Of a DNA stretch of 64,000 bases, positions 10,717-19,655 are shown piece after piece. The position numbers and the translations under genes are program-made. The stretch covers positions 1-64,000 of the forward strand of contig NZ_KB822599.1 in NCBI RefSeq assembly GCF_000364625.1, given 5' to 3'. Each line of letters begins with the position of its first letter. Position 1 is the stretch's first letter. The DNA is from Pseudomonas thermotolerans DSM 14292 (GTDB taxonomy: Bacteria; Pseudomonadota; Gammaproteobacteria; Pseudomonadales; Pseudomonadaceae). Below the pieces are notes generated by a model. That model did no database searches and was not told where the DNA came from. It saw nothing but the letters and a program-made list of their open reading frames with translations.

Positions 10717-12279
10717 GTGAGCCAGACCCTGATCGCCGCCCTGCAAAATCCCGCGCTCTACCCGCACCCGGTGGAAGGTTTCCAGGTCATCGAAACGCAC
10801 ATCTCTTGGGTGCTGCTCACCGGGCCCTATGCCTACAAGATCAAGAAGCCGATGAACTTCGGCTTCCTCGACTTCACCACCCTGGAGGCCCGCCGGCACT
10901 TCTGCGAGGAGGAGCTGCGTCTCAACCAGCGCCTCACCCAGGGCCTCTACCTGGAAGTGTTGCCGATCACCGGCAGCGCCGAGGCGCCGCAGCTGGGCGG
11001 CGAGGGCCCGGTCATCGAGTACGCGCTGAAGATGCGCCAGTTCCCGCAGAACCAGTTGCTCAGCGCCATGCAGGCCTGCGGCGAGCTGACCCCAGCGCAC
11101 ATCGACGCTCTGGCCCGGCAGATCGCCGAGTTCCACGCCCGCACCCCGGCGGTGCCAGCCGAGCATCCGCTGTGCTCGCCACAGGCCATAGTCGCGCCCA
11201 TGCTCCAGAACTTCGAGCAGATCCGCCCATTGCTCAGCGACCCGGCCGACCTGCAACGCCTGGACGTCCTGCAGGCCTGGACCGAGGCCAGCTTCCAGCG
11301 TCTCGAGCCGCTGCTCGCCAGCCGCGCGGCCAGCGGCGCGATCCGCGAGTGCCACGGCGACCTCCACCTCGGCAACGCCTGCGTGCTGGACGACGAGGTG
11401 GTGCTGTTCGACTGCATCGAGTTCAACGAGCCGTTCCGCCTGATCGACATCGCCTCGGATGCCGCCTTCCTCGCCATGGACCTCGAGGACCGCGGCCTCA
11501 AACCGCTGGCTCGGCGCTTCGTCAGCCAGTGGCTGGAGCACACCGGCGACTACGCAGCCCTGGAGCTGATCAACTTCTACAAGGCCTACCGCGCCCTGGT
11601 GCGCGGCAAGGTCAGCCTGTTCCGTCTGGCCCAGGAACAGGATGCGGTGCAGCGCGCGGCCATCCTCCGCCAGTACCGCAGCTACGCCACCCTGGCGGAG
11701 AGCTACAGCGCCATCCCCTCGCGCCTGCTGATGATCACCCACGGGGTCTCGGCGGTAGGCAAGAGCCAGGTGGCCCTCAAGCTGGTCGAGGCGCTGGGCG
11801 CCATCCGCCTGCGCTCGGACGTGGAGCGCAAGCGCCTGTTCGGTGCCCAAACCGAGTCCGCCCGCGGCGAGCTGCACGCCGGCATCTATTCCGCGGAGGC
11901 CAGCGTCGCCACCTACCAGCGCCTGCACGAGCTGGCCGGCCGCGCCCTGCAGGCGGGCTTCCCGGTAGTGATCGACGCCACCTACCTGAAGCGCGAGCAG
12001 CGCCTGGCCGCCTGGCAGGTCGCCGAGGACAACGGCGTGCCCTTCCTGATTCTCGACTGCCAGGCCCCCGAGGCGGTGATCGCCAGCTGGCTGCAGCAGC
12101 GTCAGGCCGCCGGCGGCGATCCATCCGACGCCACCCTGGAGGTGATCGCCGCCCAACAGGCCGCACGCGAGCCGCTCTCCGTCGAGGAACAGCCACGCAG
12201 CCGGCGCATCGACACCCAGGACGGCACCAGCCTGGAAGCGCTGATCGCCGCCATCCGCCAGCGCCTCCCAGGGTTCTGA
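10717..12279 (+). CDS. Phosphotransferase-like/AAA kinase-like fusion protein
   Basis: 520 aa two-part protein. The N-terminal half (about 1-320) resembles aminoglycoside phosphotransferases: the Brenner-type catalytic segment ECHGDLHLGNACVL and then DCIEFNEPFR, where the Asp would bind Mg. The C-terminal half (about 335-515) has a P-loop GVSAVGKS and is related to zeta-toxin/polynucleotide-kinase-type AAA domains (VVIDATYLKREQR). Substrate unknown. I chose the GTG at 10717 (VSQTLIAAL) because AAGGA lies upstream; ATG 10678 would add 13 odd residues. Confidence 0.8.
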   Translation: MSQTLIAALQNPALYPHPVEGFQVIETHISWVLLTGPYAYKIKKPMNFGFLDFTTLEARRHFCEEELRLNQRLTQGLYLEVLPITGSAEAPQLGGEGPVIEYALKMRQFPQNQLLSAMQACGELTPAHIDALARQIAEFHARTPAVPAEHPLCSPQAIVAPMLQNFEQIRPLLSDPADLQRLDVLQAWTEASFQRLEPLLASRAASGAIRECHGDLHLGNACVLDDEVVLFDCIEFNEPFRLIDIASDAAFLAMDLEDRGLKPLARRFVSQWLEHTGDYAALELINFYKAYRALVRGKVSLFRLAQEQDAVQRAAILRQYRSYATLAESYSAIPSRLLMITHGVSAVGKSQVALKLVEALGAIRLRSDVERKRLFGAQTESARGELHAGIYSAEASVATYQRLHELAGRALQAGFPVVIDATYLKREQRLAAWQVAEDNGVPFLILDCQAPEAVIASWLQQRQAAGGDPSDATLEVIAAQQAAREPLSVEEQPRSRRIDTQDGTSLEALIAAIRQRLPGF

Positions 12280-12408
12280 GCCAGCTCCCAGGGCGCTTTC
12301 CCAGCGGGCCGCTACACTATCTCCGCAAGCGGCCACAGGGCTTCGCGCCCGGCGGCGCGGCACCCGCCTCGCGCCCCGTACCGACGACCCCTAGGGAGAG
12401 GAGGCGTC

Positions 12409-12681
12409 ATGAGCGACGAACTGCAAAGCCTGAAGAACCTTGGCAAGACCTCGGCGCAGTGGCTGCACGCGGTAGGCATCCACAGCGTCACCGACCTGCG
12501 CCGCATCGGCGCGGTGAATGCCTATCGAGCCGTGCTGGCCCGCGGCTTCCGCGCCTCGCGGGTACTCCTCTATGCCATTGAGGGCGCCCTGCTCGACGTG
12601 CACTGGAACCAGTTGCCCCGCGCCCATAAGGAAGCCCTGAACGACCAGCTCAACGCCCTCGCCTCACGTAACAAGAGCTAG
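12409..12681 (+). CDS. TfoX C-terminal domain-like protein
   Basis: 90 aa. The sequence LKNLGKTSAQWLHAVGIHS and the following LRRIGAVNAYRAVL resemble the helix-hairpin-helix-like C-terminal domain of TfoX (Sxy) family proteins; the N-terminal TfoX domain is missing. The family is linked to competence regulation in other bacteria, but a stand-alone C-domain has no assigned role. GAGAGGAGG upstream gives a strong ribosome binding site. Confidence 0.75.
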   Translation: MSDELQSLKNLGKTSAQWLHAVGIHSVTDLRRIGAVNAYRAVLARGFRASRVLLYAIEGALLDVHWNQLPRAHKEALNDQLNALASRNKS

Positions 12682-12786
12682 CTCACAACCTCCGGCACGG
12701 GGCATTTACGCCGACCGTGCCGACGCATATCGTGTGCGAGGGCGCAGGCCCCTTCAGTCCGTTCAGTCAGGTCAAGGAATTACTGT

Positions 12787-13590
12787 ATGTACCTACTCGG
12801 GGAGCAACCGGCCTACGCCGACCAGCTGATCAACCGTCTCCAGCGTATCCCCAGCCAGTTGCTGGAAGGCCTCGCCCCGGCTGGCGAGCCTATCCGGATC
12901 GAGCGCAGCGATGATCTGACCAGGGTCCTGCCCGGCAACCAGCTGTACCTGATCGAGAACGGTCTGCTGCATGCCCTGGTCGAGGAGCGCCCGCTGTTCT
13001 ACCTGCAGGAGGGCGACCTGCTCGGCCTGCGCCAGGGGCTGGACCTGCCGAGCTGCCGCTACGCCAACGAGGAGCCGCTCAGCCTGATCCCCTATCCGCG
13101 CAGCGAGGTGTTCCGCCACATCTATGCCGACGAGCAGCGCCAGGAGCTGTTCATTCAGTACCTGGTCGGCCACACCGCCCTGCTCTCCGATGCCCTGGCC
13201 CGCCTCAAGCAGCCAGAGATCCGCCCGGCCACCGGCTTCCAGCACTTCGCCGCCGGCGAGGAGCTGATCCGCCAGGGCGACGAGGCGGACCACGTGTTCA
13301 TCATCATCGATGGCCACGCCGAAGCCTACGTGGACGGCCACAAGGTCGGCGACGTGCAGAAGGACGAGATCTTCGGCGCCATGGCGGTGTTCACCCGCGA
13401 AAAGCGCAGCGCCACCGTGGTGGCCAGCGAGCCCTGCACGGTGATGGTAATTCCCAAGGAGCAGTTCCTCTGTCTGATGCAGAGCAACCCGCGGATCGCT
13501 CACAGCCTGGTGGAAAGCATGGCGCGACGCATCGACCTGCTGAACAAGGAGGTCACCCAACTGCGCCTGGCCGCCCAGAGCAACGGCTGA
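12787..13590 (+). CDS. cbpA: Cyclic nucleotide-binding domain protein (CbpA-like)
   Basis: 267 aa. The C-terminal region (about 145-250) is a cyclic-nucleotide-binding beta-roll: EELIRQGDEADHVFIIIDGH then FGAMAVFTREKRSATVVA, where the phosphate-binding cassette is FGAMAV...RSATV. The N-terminal region resembles a second, degenerate cNMP-like domain (LYLIENGLLHAL). There is no HTH, so it is not a CRP transcription factor. Position immediately before prrF matches cbpA, a cAMP-binding protein of P. aeruginosa. Confidence 0.82.
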   Translation: MYLLGEQPAYADQLINRLQRIPSQLLEGLAPAGEPIRIERSDDLTRVLPGNQLYLIENGLLHALVEERPLFYLQEGDLLGLRQGLDLPSCRYANEEPLSLIPYPRSEVFRHIYADEQRQELFIQYLVGHTALLSDALARLKQPEIRPATGFQHFAAGEELIRQGDEADHVFIIIDGHAEAYVDGHKVGDVQKDEIFGAMAVFTREKRSATVVASEPCTVMVIPKEQFLCLMQSNPRIAHSLVESMARRIDLLNKEVTQLRLAAQSNG

Positions 13591-13611
13591 GCCGCTGCGC
13601 CGCCCACGAGG

Positions 13612-13635
13612 ACCCGGCCCTAGCGCCGGGTTTTC
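13612..13635 (+). terminator. Terminator of cbpA
   Basis: Stem ACCCGGC / GCCGGGT with loop CCTAGC, then TTTTCC. It lies 22 bases after the cbpA stop. Confidence 0.75.
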
Positions 13636-13673
13636 CGTTTATCGGGCGGCGAAAAATTTGGCGAAGAAAACTG

Positions 13674-13707
13674 TTGACTTCAAAATGAGAATTGTTATTA
13701 TTTTCAC
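13674..13707 (+). promoter_or_regulatory. Fur-controlled promoter of prrF
   Basis: TTGACT (13674-13679), 16-bp spacer, TATTAT (13696-13701). A Fur box at 13681-13699 matches 13 of 19 positions of GATAATGATAATCATTATC and covers the spacer and -10, so Fur-Fe would block transcription in iron-rich conditions. Confidence 0.85.
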
Positions 13708-13821
13708 AACTGGTCGCGAGATCAGTTCGATAAGCTGAGAGACCATTCAGTCGGACTTTTCAGATTATCTCCTCATCAGGCTAATCACGGTTTTTGACCC
13801 GGCTCTGCCGGGTCTTTTTTT
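13708..13821 (+). ncRNA. prrF: PrrF iron-responsive small RNA
   Basis: About 114 nt, starting AACTGGTCGCGAGATCAG, with the conserved single-stranded core at 13766-13789 (TATCTCCTCATCAGG followed by CTAATCACGG), and ending in a GC stem plus T run at 13796-13821. PrrF is the Fur-repressed Hfq-dependent sRNA of Pseudomonas (functional RyhB analogue), which represses non-essential iron-using proteins when iron is scarce. Only one copy is present between cbpA and phuW, whereas P. aeruginosa has the tandem prrF1-prrF2 pair here. Confidence 0.92.
13796..13821 (+). terminator. Rho-independent terminator of prrF
   Basis: Stem GACCCGGC / GCCGGGTC, loop TCT, then seven T. Confidence 0.9.
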
Positions 13822-13879
13822 GCCTGCGCTTCTGTCGTCCACGAAAACGGCCGCCGCTGGCGGCCTGCGCGCGATCTGC

Positions 13880-14764
13880 TCAGGACTTGCGGAACCGAGC
13901 GCAGTGGTCCTCCTCAGGGCGCGCCGGGGTGTACCAGACGAAATCGGCCGCCGCGGCCTCGACCGCCCGACCCGCCTCGGCAAGAATCAGCACCAGCTCG
14001 CCGCGGCTGTCCAAATCCGCCAGGTGCAGCGGCACACCCAGGTCGCGGCGTACGTGGAAGGCGCCGGCGAACAGCAGCGCCGGAGTCGGCGCGGCCAGCA
14101 GACGTTCGGCCATTCGCCGGTCGCGCTGCTGCTGTACGGCCAGCATGGCCGGCAGCTGGCTGTCCGGAAGCATGCCGCAGTGCGACTCGCGGATCTGCGC
14201 CAGCAGTTGGTCCTGCACGCGCGACGCGGTGGAGAGGTGGCCATCGAGTGCCGGGCTGGCGCGGTAGACCCGGGTGATCTCGCGGCGGTCCAGGTTCGCC
14301 GCCAGGAGCGGATAGGGCTGAGCCAAGGCATGGCTGACCAGCGGCCCGTACAACGCCCAGTCCCAGCCCGGCTGCCAGGCCAGCGCCGCCGGCAGATCGG
14401 CGGGGCGCCTCCCCGCGGCCAGTTCCCCGCGCACCCGGTCGACCGCAGCCTGCTGGTCGGGATTGAGCATTTCCAGAAGCAGGCTGCCTGTTGCGCGGTG
14501 CTCGGCCAGGGCACGCAGTAGCCAGAGCTGCAGGGCATGGTGATCAGGGTTGTCATGACGCTCGCCGACCAGCACCCGCGGCGCCACGGCCAGACGCTCG
14601 ACCAGTTGCCCGGGGCTCAGCACCTCGCCGCTGCGCAGGTCGACGATCCTGCCTGCCCCGGGAGCCTCCCGGCCCTCGGGACTCTGCCAGGCCGGCAGCG
14701 GCGGCAGGGAAACCGACTGGCAGGCCGCCAACAGGGTCAGGCAGAGCAGAACGACGAGACGCAT
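13880..14764 (-). CDS. phuW: PhuW, ChaN-family lipoprotein of haem uptake locus
   Basis: 294 aa. Lipoprotein signal with lipobox LAAC (Cys15), then a ChaN-type haem-regulated domain (VLVGERHDNPDHH, conserved Glu/His; LFAGAFHVRRDLGVP). ChaN from Campylobacter binds paired haems, so a role in outer-membrane haem handling is likely but unproven here. It lies 60 bases downstream of phuV on the same strand and ends convergent with prrF. Confidence 0.86.
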   Translation of the reverse strand: MRLVVLLCLTLLAACQSVSLPPLPAWQSPEGREAPGAGRIVDLRSGEVLSPGQLVERLAVAPRVLVGERHDNPDHHALQLWLLRALAEHRATGSLLLEMLNPDQQAAVDRVRGELAAGRRPADLPAALAWQPGWDWALYGPLVSHALAQPYPLLAANLDRREITRVYRASPALDGHLSTASRVQDQLLAQIRESHCGMLPDSQLPAMLAVQQQRDRRMAERLLAAPTPALLFAGAFHVRRDLGVPLHLADLDSRGELVLILAEAGRAVEAAAADFVWYTPARPEEDHCARFRKS

Positions 14765-14824
14765 GGAAGTCTCCTTCTTCGGGCGTGCAGCGGATGATCG
14801 CCGGCTGCGCCGTCGCTGTACAGC

Positions 14825-15592
14825 TCAGCGGGCGACGATCAGCGGATGGCCGCGCTCGGGGTGCGTCTGCACCAGCACCTCGAGGCCGAACACCGCCTGC
14901 AGCGGCTCGGCGCGCAGCACCTCCTCCGGCGTACCCAAGGCATGAGGACGGCCCCGGTCGAGCAGCAGGATGCGGTCGCAGTAGCGCGCCGCCAGGTTGA
15001 GGTCATGGAGGATCACCAGCACCGCCACGCCGCGCCCGGCGAAGTCGCGCGCCGCCTGTAGGGTGGTGTGCTGGTGCAGCGGGTCGAGCATCGAGGTGGG
15101 CTCGTCGAGCAGCAGGCTCTGTCCCGTCGCGCCCGGCCACAGCTGGGCCAGCACCCGGGCCAGATGCACGCGCTGGCGCTCGCCGCCGGACAGTTCCAGA
15201 TAGCTGCGCCCGACCAGGTGCCCCGCATCCGCGGAGGCCAGCGCCGCGGCGATGATCTCCGCGTCGCGCTGACGGCCACTGGCGTGCGGCAGGCGGCCCA
15301 TGCCCACCACCTCCTCGACGCGGAAGGCGAAGCTCAGGGTCGAGCTCTGCGGCAGCACCGCCAGGCGTCGGGCACGTTCCGGGCCGCTCCAGGCGCCAAG
15401 TGGTCGCTCGTCGAGGAGCACCGCGCCACCGCTCGGCTGCAGCTCGCCGCACAGGGCGCCGAGCAGGGTGCTCTTGCCCGCGCCGTTGGGGCCGAGCACG
15501 CCGAGCACCTCGCCAGGACGCAGCTCCAGCTGGACATCGCTCAGCACCGTCTTGGCGCCGCGGCAGACGCCGAGGTTCTCCACGCGCAGCAT
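14825..15592 (-). CDS. phuV: Haemin ABC transporter ATP-binding protein
   Basis: 255 aa ATPase of the haem importer. Walker A GPNGAGKS (34-41), signature LSGGERQ (134-140), Walker B LLLDEP (160-165) and the switch His in VILHDLN (about 196) are all intact. The ATG at 15592 overlaps the phuU stop (TGATG). The same frame stays open upstream into phuU, giving a much longer apparent ORF, but the ABC domain starts at this ATG. Confidence 0.95.
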   Translation of the reverse strand: MLRVENLGVCRGAKTVLSDVQLELRPGEVLGVLGPNGAGKSTLLGALCGELQPSGGAVLLDERPLGAWSGPERARRLAVLPQSSTLSFAFRVEEVVGMGRLPHASGRQRDAEIIAAALASADAGHLVGRSYLELSGGERQRVHLARVLAQLWPGATGQSLLLDEPTSMLDPLHQHTTLQAARDFAGRGVAVLVILHDLNLAARYCDRILLLDRGRPHALGTPEEVLRAEPLQAVFGLEVLVQTHPERGHPLIVAR

Positions 15593-16629
15593 CAGGCCCG
15601 CCCCCGTACCAGCAAATAAAGGAAGAAAGGCGCCCCGAGCAGGGCGGTGACTATGCCGATCGGCAGCTCCGCCGGGGCCAGGACCAGGCGCGCGGCCAGA
15701 TCGGCGAACAGCAGCAGGCTGGCACCGGCCAGCGCCGAAGCCGGCAGCAACACGCGGTGGTCCGGACCGACCAGCAGGCGCATCAGGTGCGGCACCACCA
15801 GGCCGATGAAGCCGATCAGCCCGGCCGCCGCCACCGCCGCGCCGACCCCGAAGGCGGTGCAGAGCACCAGCTCGCGCTTCAGGCGCTCGACGTCGAAGCC
15901 CAGGTGACGGGCCTCCGACTCGCCAAGCAGCAGGGCGTTGAGCGCCCGGGCGCGTCGCGGCAGCCACAGCGCCACCACGACGGTAACCAGCAGCAGCGGC
16001 CAGAGCCGCGCGTAGCTGGCACCGTTGAGGCTGCCCAGATTCCAGAAGGTCAGGGTGCGCAGGGTGGCGTCGTCGGCCAGGTAGGTGAACAGGCCGATGA
16101 GCGCCCCGGCCAGAGCGGTCAGGGCGACGCCGGCGAGGAGCATGATGGCCACGTTGGTCTGCCCGTCGCGGCGTCCCAGGCGATAAACCACGGCGGTCAC
16201 CGCCAGGCCCCCGGCGAAGGCGCACAGCGACAGCAGGTAGGGCGCGAGGGCTTCCGGCAATCCGCCCAGGGAGGCACCGACGACGATGGCGAAGGCCGCG
16301 CCGAGCGCCGCGCCGCTGGACACCCCGACCAGCCCGGGATCGGCCAGGGGGTTGCGGAACAGGCCCTGCATGGCCACCCCGGCGAGCGCCAGCACCGTGC
16401 CCACCGCGAGGCCGAGCAGGGTACGCGGCAGGCGGATCTGGCCGAGGATCAGCTCCGCCTGGCCGGCCCCCTCGCCATCCAGCGGCAGGCCGAACAGGCG
16501 CAGCAGGGCGCGGAGGGTGTCGCCCGGCGGCAGGCTCACCGGGCCCAGGGCCAGGGACAGCCAGAGCGCCAGGAACAGGGCCAGGGCCAGGGCGACGAAC
16601 AGGCTGCGCGGACTCAGCACGGGTCTCAT
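15592..16629 (-). CDS. phuU: Haemin ABC transporter permease
   Basis: 345 aa FecCD/BtuC-type inner-membrane permease with about ten hydrophobic helices. The family stretch [20 protein letters not shown] and the coupling region (AARLGFD-like [15 protein letters not shown]) are present. It forms the channel through which haem delivered by PhuT passes, powered by PhuV. It overlaps phuT by 4 bases (ATGA) and phuV by 1. Confidence 0.95.
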   Translation of the reverse strand: MRPVLSPRSLFVALALALFLALWLSLALGPVSLPPGDTLRALLRLFGLPLDGEGAGQAELILGQIRLPRTLLGLAVGTVLALAGVAMQGLFRNPLADPGLVGVSSGAALGAAFAIVVGASLGGLPEALAPYLLSLCAFAGGLAVTAVVYRLGRRDGQTNVAIMLLAGVALTALAGALIGLFTYLADDATLRTLTFWNLGSLNGASYARLWPLLLVTVVVALWLPRRARALNALLLGESEARHLGFDVERLKRELVLCTAFGVGAAVAAAGLIGFIGLVVPHLMRLLVGPDHRVLLPASALAGASLLLFADLAARLVLAPAELPIGIVTALLGAPFFLYLLVRGRA

Positions 16630-17510
16630 GGCTGCTGGCTGACCTTGCGCGCAGTCGGGTAGAAGGCCGCCGAGAGCTCCGCCAGGGCTGCCGGCAGGCG
16701 CGGGCCCAGGCCGCCGACCAGCAGGGTCGGGTCGATGACCAGCAGACGGCCGTCCTTAGCGGCACGGGTCGCCGCCAGGGCTGGGTTCTCCCTGAACAGC
16801 GCGGCCCTGGCCGCTTCCCCGTCCAGGCTACGGTCGGTGAAGATCAGCACCTGCGGGTCGAGGGCCATCAGCGCCTCGCTGGACAGGGCCCTGTAGCCGG
16901 CGTGCTCGCTGACGTTGCGCCCGCCGGCATGCTCGATCAGCCAGGCCGCCGCGGTGTCCCTCCCCGCCGCCATTGGCCGGCTGCCGGCATGCCCGAGCAG
17001 CAGCAGCACCCACGGCGCTTCCTGGTCACGCTGCGCCGCGGCCACCCAGGCGGCCTGGCGCTCCAGGGTCTGGCGGAAGCCGGCGAGCACCCGGGCGGCA
17101 CGCGGCTGGTCGCCCAGCAGCTCACCGAGACGCCCCAGGTTGCGCTCCAGGGTCGTCAGGTCCGCCCTGGCGGAGAGGGTCTCGATACGCACCCCGGCGT
17201 CCTCGAGCTGCTCGAGGACCGGCGGCGGCCCCATTTCCTCGGTACCGACCAGGATATCCGGCTCGAGCGAGAGGATGCCTTCGGCAGCCAGCTGGCGCTG
17301 ATAACCGATGCTCGCCAGTGCCTTGATCGCCGCGGGGTGCTGGCTGGTGCTGTCGACACCGACCAGCTTGTCCTGGCCGCCGAGGGCGACGATCCACTCG
17401 CTGAGCGAGCTGCCGACGCTGACCCAACGCTGCGGCAGGGGCTCGGCGGCCAGCGCCCGGGCACACAGGAAAGCGGCGCAAAGGCCGGCGAGGTAAGGGT
17501 TGAGACGCAT
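16626..17510 (-). CDS. phuT: Periplasmic haemin-binding protein
   Basis: 294 aa solute-binding protein of the haem importer. A signal peptide (residues 1-21, ending ARALAA) is followed by a class III binding-protein fold: [58 protein letters not shown]. The Tyr in IGYQR is in the place of the haem-ligand tyrosine of PhuT/ShuT. The ATG at 17510 gives a proper signal sequence; the longer frame to 17648 is unlikely. Confidence 0.93.
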   Translation of the reverse strand: MRLNPYLAGLCAAFLCARALAAEPLPQRWVSVGSSLSEWIVALGGQDKLVGVDSTSQHPAAIKALASIGYQRQLAAEGILSLEPDILVGTEEMGPPPVLEQLEDAGVRIETLSARADLTTLERNLGRLGELLGDQPRAARVLAGFRQTLERQAAWVAAAQRDQEAPWVLLLLGHAGSRPMAAGRDTAAAWLIEHAGGRNVSEHAGYRALSSEALMALDPQVLIFTDRSLDGEAARAALFRENPALAATRAAKDGRLLVIDPTLLVGGLGPRLPAALAELSAAFYPTARKVSQQP

Positions 17511-17654
17511 GGTCGATCGACTCCATCGATGGGACATGGGCCCTGCGCAGGCGGCAGAATGCCGGGCAACCCCGGCGTCCGATGCGGCATCCTGCGGCTG
17601 GTTATAACGCAACGCCGCGCATAAATCTCGGCGTCGGTGGAAAGACACGCCGCC

Positions 17655-18728
17655 TCAGGCGGGCAGCGCCGGAGCGGCCTCGGCCAGCTGGCGCCAGTCG
17701 CTGCGCTCGGGAGCCCCCGGCTTGCGGGCGCCGAACAGCTGAATCACCAGCTCGCCGTTGGCGTCGAAGGCTTCCCAACTGGTGATCAGCCCGTCGCTGG
17801 TCGGCTTGCGCACCCGCCACAGCTCGTGGACCCCGTGGGTCTGCAGGTGCAGGTTGAACTCCGGATCCAGCACGTTGAGCCAGCTGTCCAGCCAGCTCAG
17901 GTTGCGCACCGTGCCGCTGTGGATCTGGATGCAATGCCGGTTGCCGACGAACACCATGATCGGCACCTCGCGGCGGCCGGCCTCTTCCAGCAGCCGCGGC
18001 AGCGCCTCCGGCGCCAGCGGCTCGGCCCACTCGCGGCCGGCCAGACGCAGCGCCTGGGTACGCTCGGCGCCGTGCTTCTTCAGCAGGGCGAAGAAGTGGT
18101 GGGTGTCCTTGAGGTTCGCCCAGCCATGGCGCAGCGACGCCACGTCGATCTCCGCATCGGCACGGGGCAGCGGGCGTTCCGGCAGCGGCTGCAGACCCAG
18201 TCCACTGCTCTGCTCCTCAGCGCGGAAGCGCTCGAGGAGCTGCGCCCAAGCGGCGAGCTCGCTGCGGTCGGTGAGGAACACCTTGTGCACCGCCACGCCC
18301 TGGCGGTCGAACACCTGGATGCTGCGCTGCACGCCGCGCCCGGTCAGCTCCTCGATGGCGAACACGCTGGCCCAGCCGTCGAGGAACAGGCGCAGGTCGA
18401 TGTCCGCGGAGACCACCAGGCCCATCTTCCCGTTGGCGCTCACCGTGACCTCGCGGTAGTAGCCCTTGCGCTCGTGGACGCAGTGCTCGTTGCGGGTCAG
18501 CACCATGAGGTAGCCCAGCTCGCCGAGCGCCGGCAGCAGCTGCGCCCAGTCGGGCCGCAGGCGCACGGCGTCGACGCCGAGGCGGCTGGCGACCAGCTCC
18601 GCCTCGCTCACCGCCAGGCGGGCGGCGGCATCGCGGGCATGCAGCTTCGGCTGTTCGCGACGCAGCGCCTGCCAGGCCTGATACAGCGAGTGCCCCTGAC
18701 TGGCAGGGATTCGGGCTTGGGTGGTCAT
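17655..18728 (-). CDS. phuS: Cytoplasmic haem-trafficking protein PhuS
   Basis: 357 aa HemS/HmuS/PhuS family protein made of two repeated halves. It receives haem inside the cell and hands it to haem oxygenase. His-rich segment KDTHHFFALLKKHGAERTQ contains the candidate proximal ligand. I prefer the ATG at 18728 (MTTQARIP) because AAGGAG is 6 bases upstream; the ATG at 18749 overlaps the tonB stop and has no such site. Confidence 0.93.
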   Translation of the reverse strand: MTTQARIPASQGHSLYQAWQALRREQPKLHARDAAARLAVSEAELVASRLGVDAVRLRPDWAQLLPALGELGYLMVLTRNEHCVHERKGYYREVTVSANGKMGLVVSADIDLRLFLDGWASVFAIEELTGRGVQRSIQVFDRQGVAVHKVFLTDRSELAAWAQLLERFRAEEQSSGLGLQPLPERPLPRADAEIDVASLRHGWANLKDTHHFFALLKKHGAERTQALRLAGREWAEPLAPEALPRLLEEAGRREVPIMVFVGNRHCIQIHSGTVRNLSWLDSWLNVLDPEFNLHLQTHGVHELWRVRKPTSDGLITSWEAFDANGELVIQLFGARKPGAPERSDWRQLAEAAPALPA

Positions 18729-18745
18729 CTCGTACTCCTTCTCGC

Positions 18746-19432
18746 TCATCGGCTCGCCGTCAGGGCGAACTCTATAGGGATGTGCACACGGCTCGGAACC
18801 GTTCTTCCATTCAGGGTCTCGGGGCGGAAGCGCCAGCGCGACACCGCCTCCAGCGCCGCCCGGTCGAGACTCTCGACCCCCGAAGAGCGCAGCACCTTGA
18901 GCTCGCGCTGGGCGCCCCGGTCATCCAGGCACACTTCTACCAGCACCACGCCCTGCTGATTGCGCCGACGCGCCTGGCTCGGGTAGATCGGCGGCCGCGG
19001 CGACTCCAGGAAGGACGGCGCGCGGCTGAAGACCTCCTGCGGCGCGGGCGGCGAGGCGACGGCCTGTCGGGACTCGCCTGCCTGGACGGCGGGTCGTGCG
19101 GCGGCCAGCGTCTCGGGCCGCGGTGGCGCCGGCTCGGCCGTCCCCGGGCGGGCCTTGGGCGGCGACGCCTTGGCCTGCGGCTCCGCCCGGGCGATGGGCC
19201 TGGCCGGCGCTCGCGGCGACTCGCGACGCGGCGCTTCGGGTACGGCCTTGGCGAGCGCTGGCGCCGACTCGGACGCAGGGGCCGGCAGCTGCGCCAGGGT
19301 CACCAGCATGGCCTGGGACAGCACCGGCGGATGCCGCGAACCCGCATGCGCCGACCACTGCCCCTGCACCAGCCAGATCGCGGCCAGGTGCAGGACCATG
19401 GAGAGCAGCGCATAGAAAGGTATCCGCGTCAT
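18746..19432 (-). CDS. tonB: TonB-family energy transducer in haem operon
   Basis: 228 aa. One N-terminal membrane anchor (YALLSMVLHLAAIWLV), a Pro/Ala-rich periplasmic spacer (about 50-140) and a TonB C-terminal domain (YPSQARRRNQQGVVLVEVCLDD then RAALEAVSRWRFRPE). It should transmit proton-motive energy to the divergently encoded receptor PhuR. It is first in the operon tonB-phuS-T-U-V-W. No exbB/exbD is nearby, so it must share ExbBD encoded elsewhere. ATG 19432 is chosen; a TTG at 19447 would add 5 residues. Confidence 0.88.
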   Translation of the reverse strand: MTRIPFYALLSMVLHLAAIWLVQGQWSAHAGSRHPPVLSQAMLVTLAQLPAPASESAPALAKAVPEAPRRESPRAPARPIARAEPQAKASPPKARPGTAEPAPPRPETLAAARPAVQAGESRQAVASPPAPQEVFSRAPSFLESPRPPIYPSQARRRNQQGVVLVEVCLDDRGAQRELKVLRSSGVESLDRAALEAVSRWRFRPETLNGRTVPSRVHIPIEFALTASR

Positions 19433-19463
19433 CCTTGCATCTCTCAATAACGATAAACTATTT

Positions 19464-19482
19464 GATATTTATTTGCATTTGA
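19464..19482. promoter_or_regulatory. Putative Fur box in tonB-phuR intergenic region
   Basis: GATATTTATTTGCATTTGA matches about 12 of 19 positions of the palindromic Fur consensus. It lies in an AT-rich island between divergent tonB and phuR, where Fur regulation of haem uptake is expected. A second weaker GATAAA element is at 19452. The match is modest. Confidence 0.5.
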
Positions 19483-19655
19483 GAGTCAAGCTGATTTAAG
19501 GTCTTGCCCCGCTGCCAAGACAGCCCTGCACGACCGATCTCCATGCCGTGCAAACCGGCCGGGCCAGCGTCCCGGCCAGACCGCCGGCGGAAAGCCGCCA
19601 GACAAGAGCGAGCGCCCGTGGCGTGCAGGCAACACTTGAAGATCAGGAGTCGCCC

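Noticed and set aside
13591..13680. Possible second prrF copy upstream of the one found
   Set aside because: The sequence holds only the cbpA terminator and the prrF promoter; no second PrrF core is present.
14825..16765. Single 646-codon frame suggesting a fused permease-ATPase
   Set aside because: Only the last 255 codons are ABC ATPase; the upstream part is phuU read out of frame. phuU and phuV are separate, overlapping by one base.
19548..19655. Longer start for phuR at 19548
   Set aside because: It would place 36 charged residues before the signal peptide; ATG 19656 has CAGGAG upstream.
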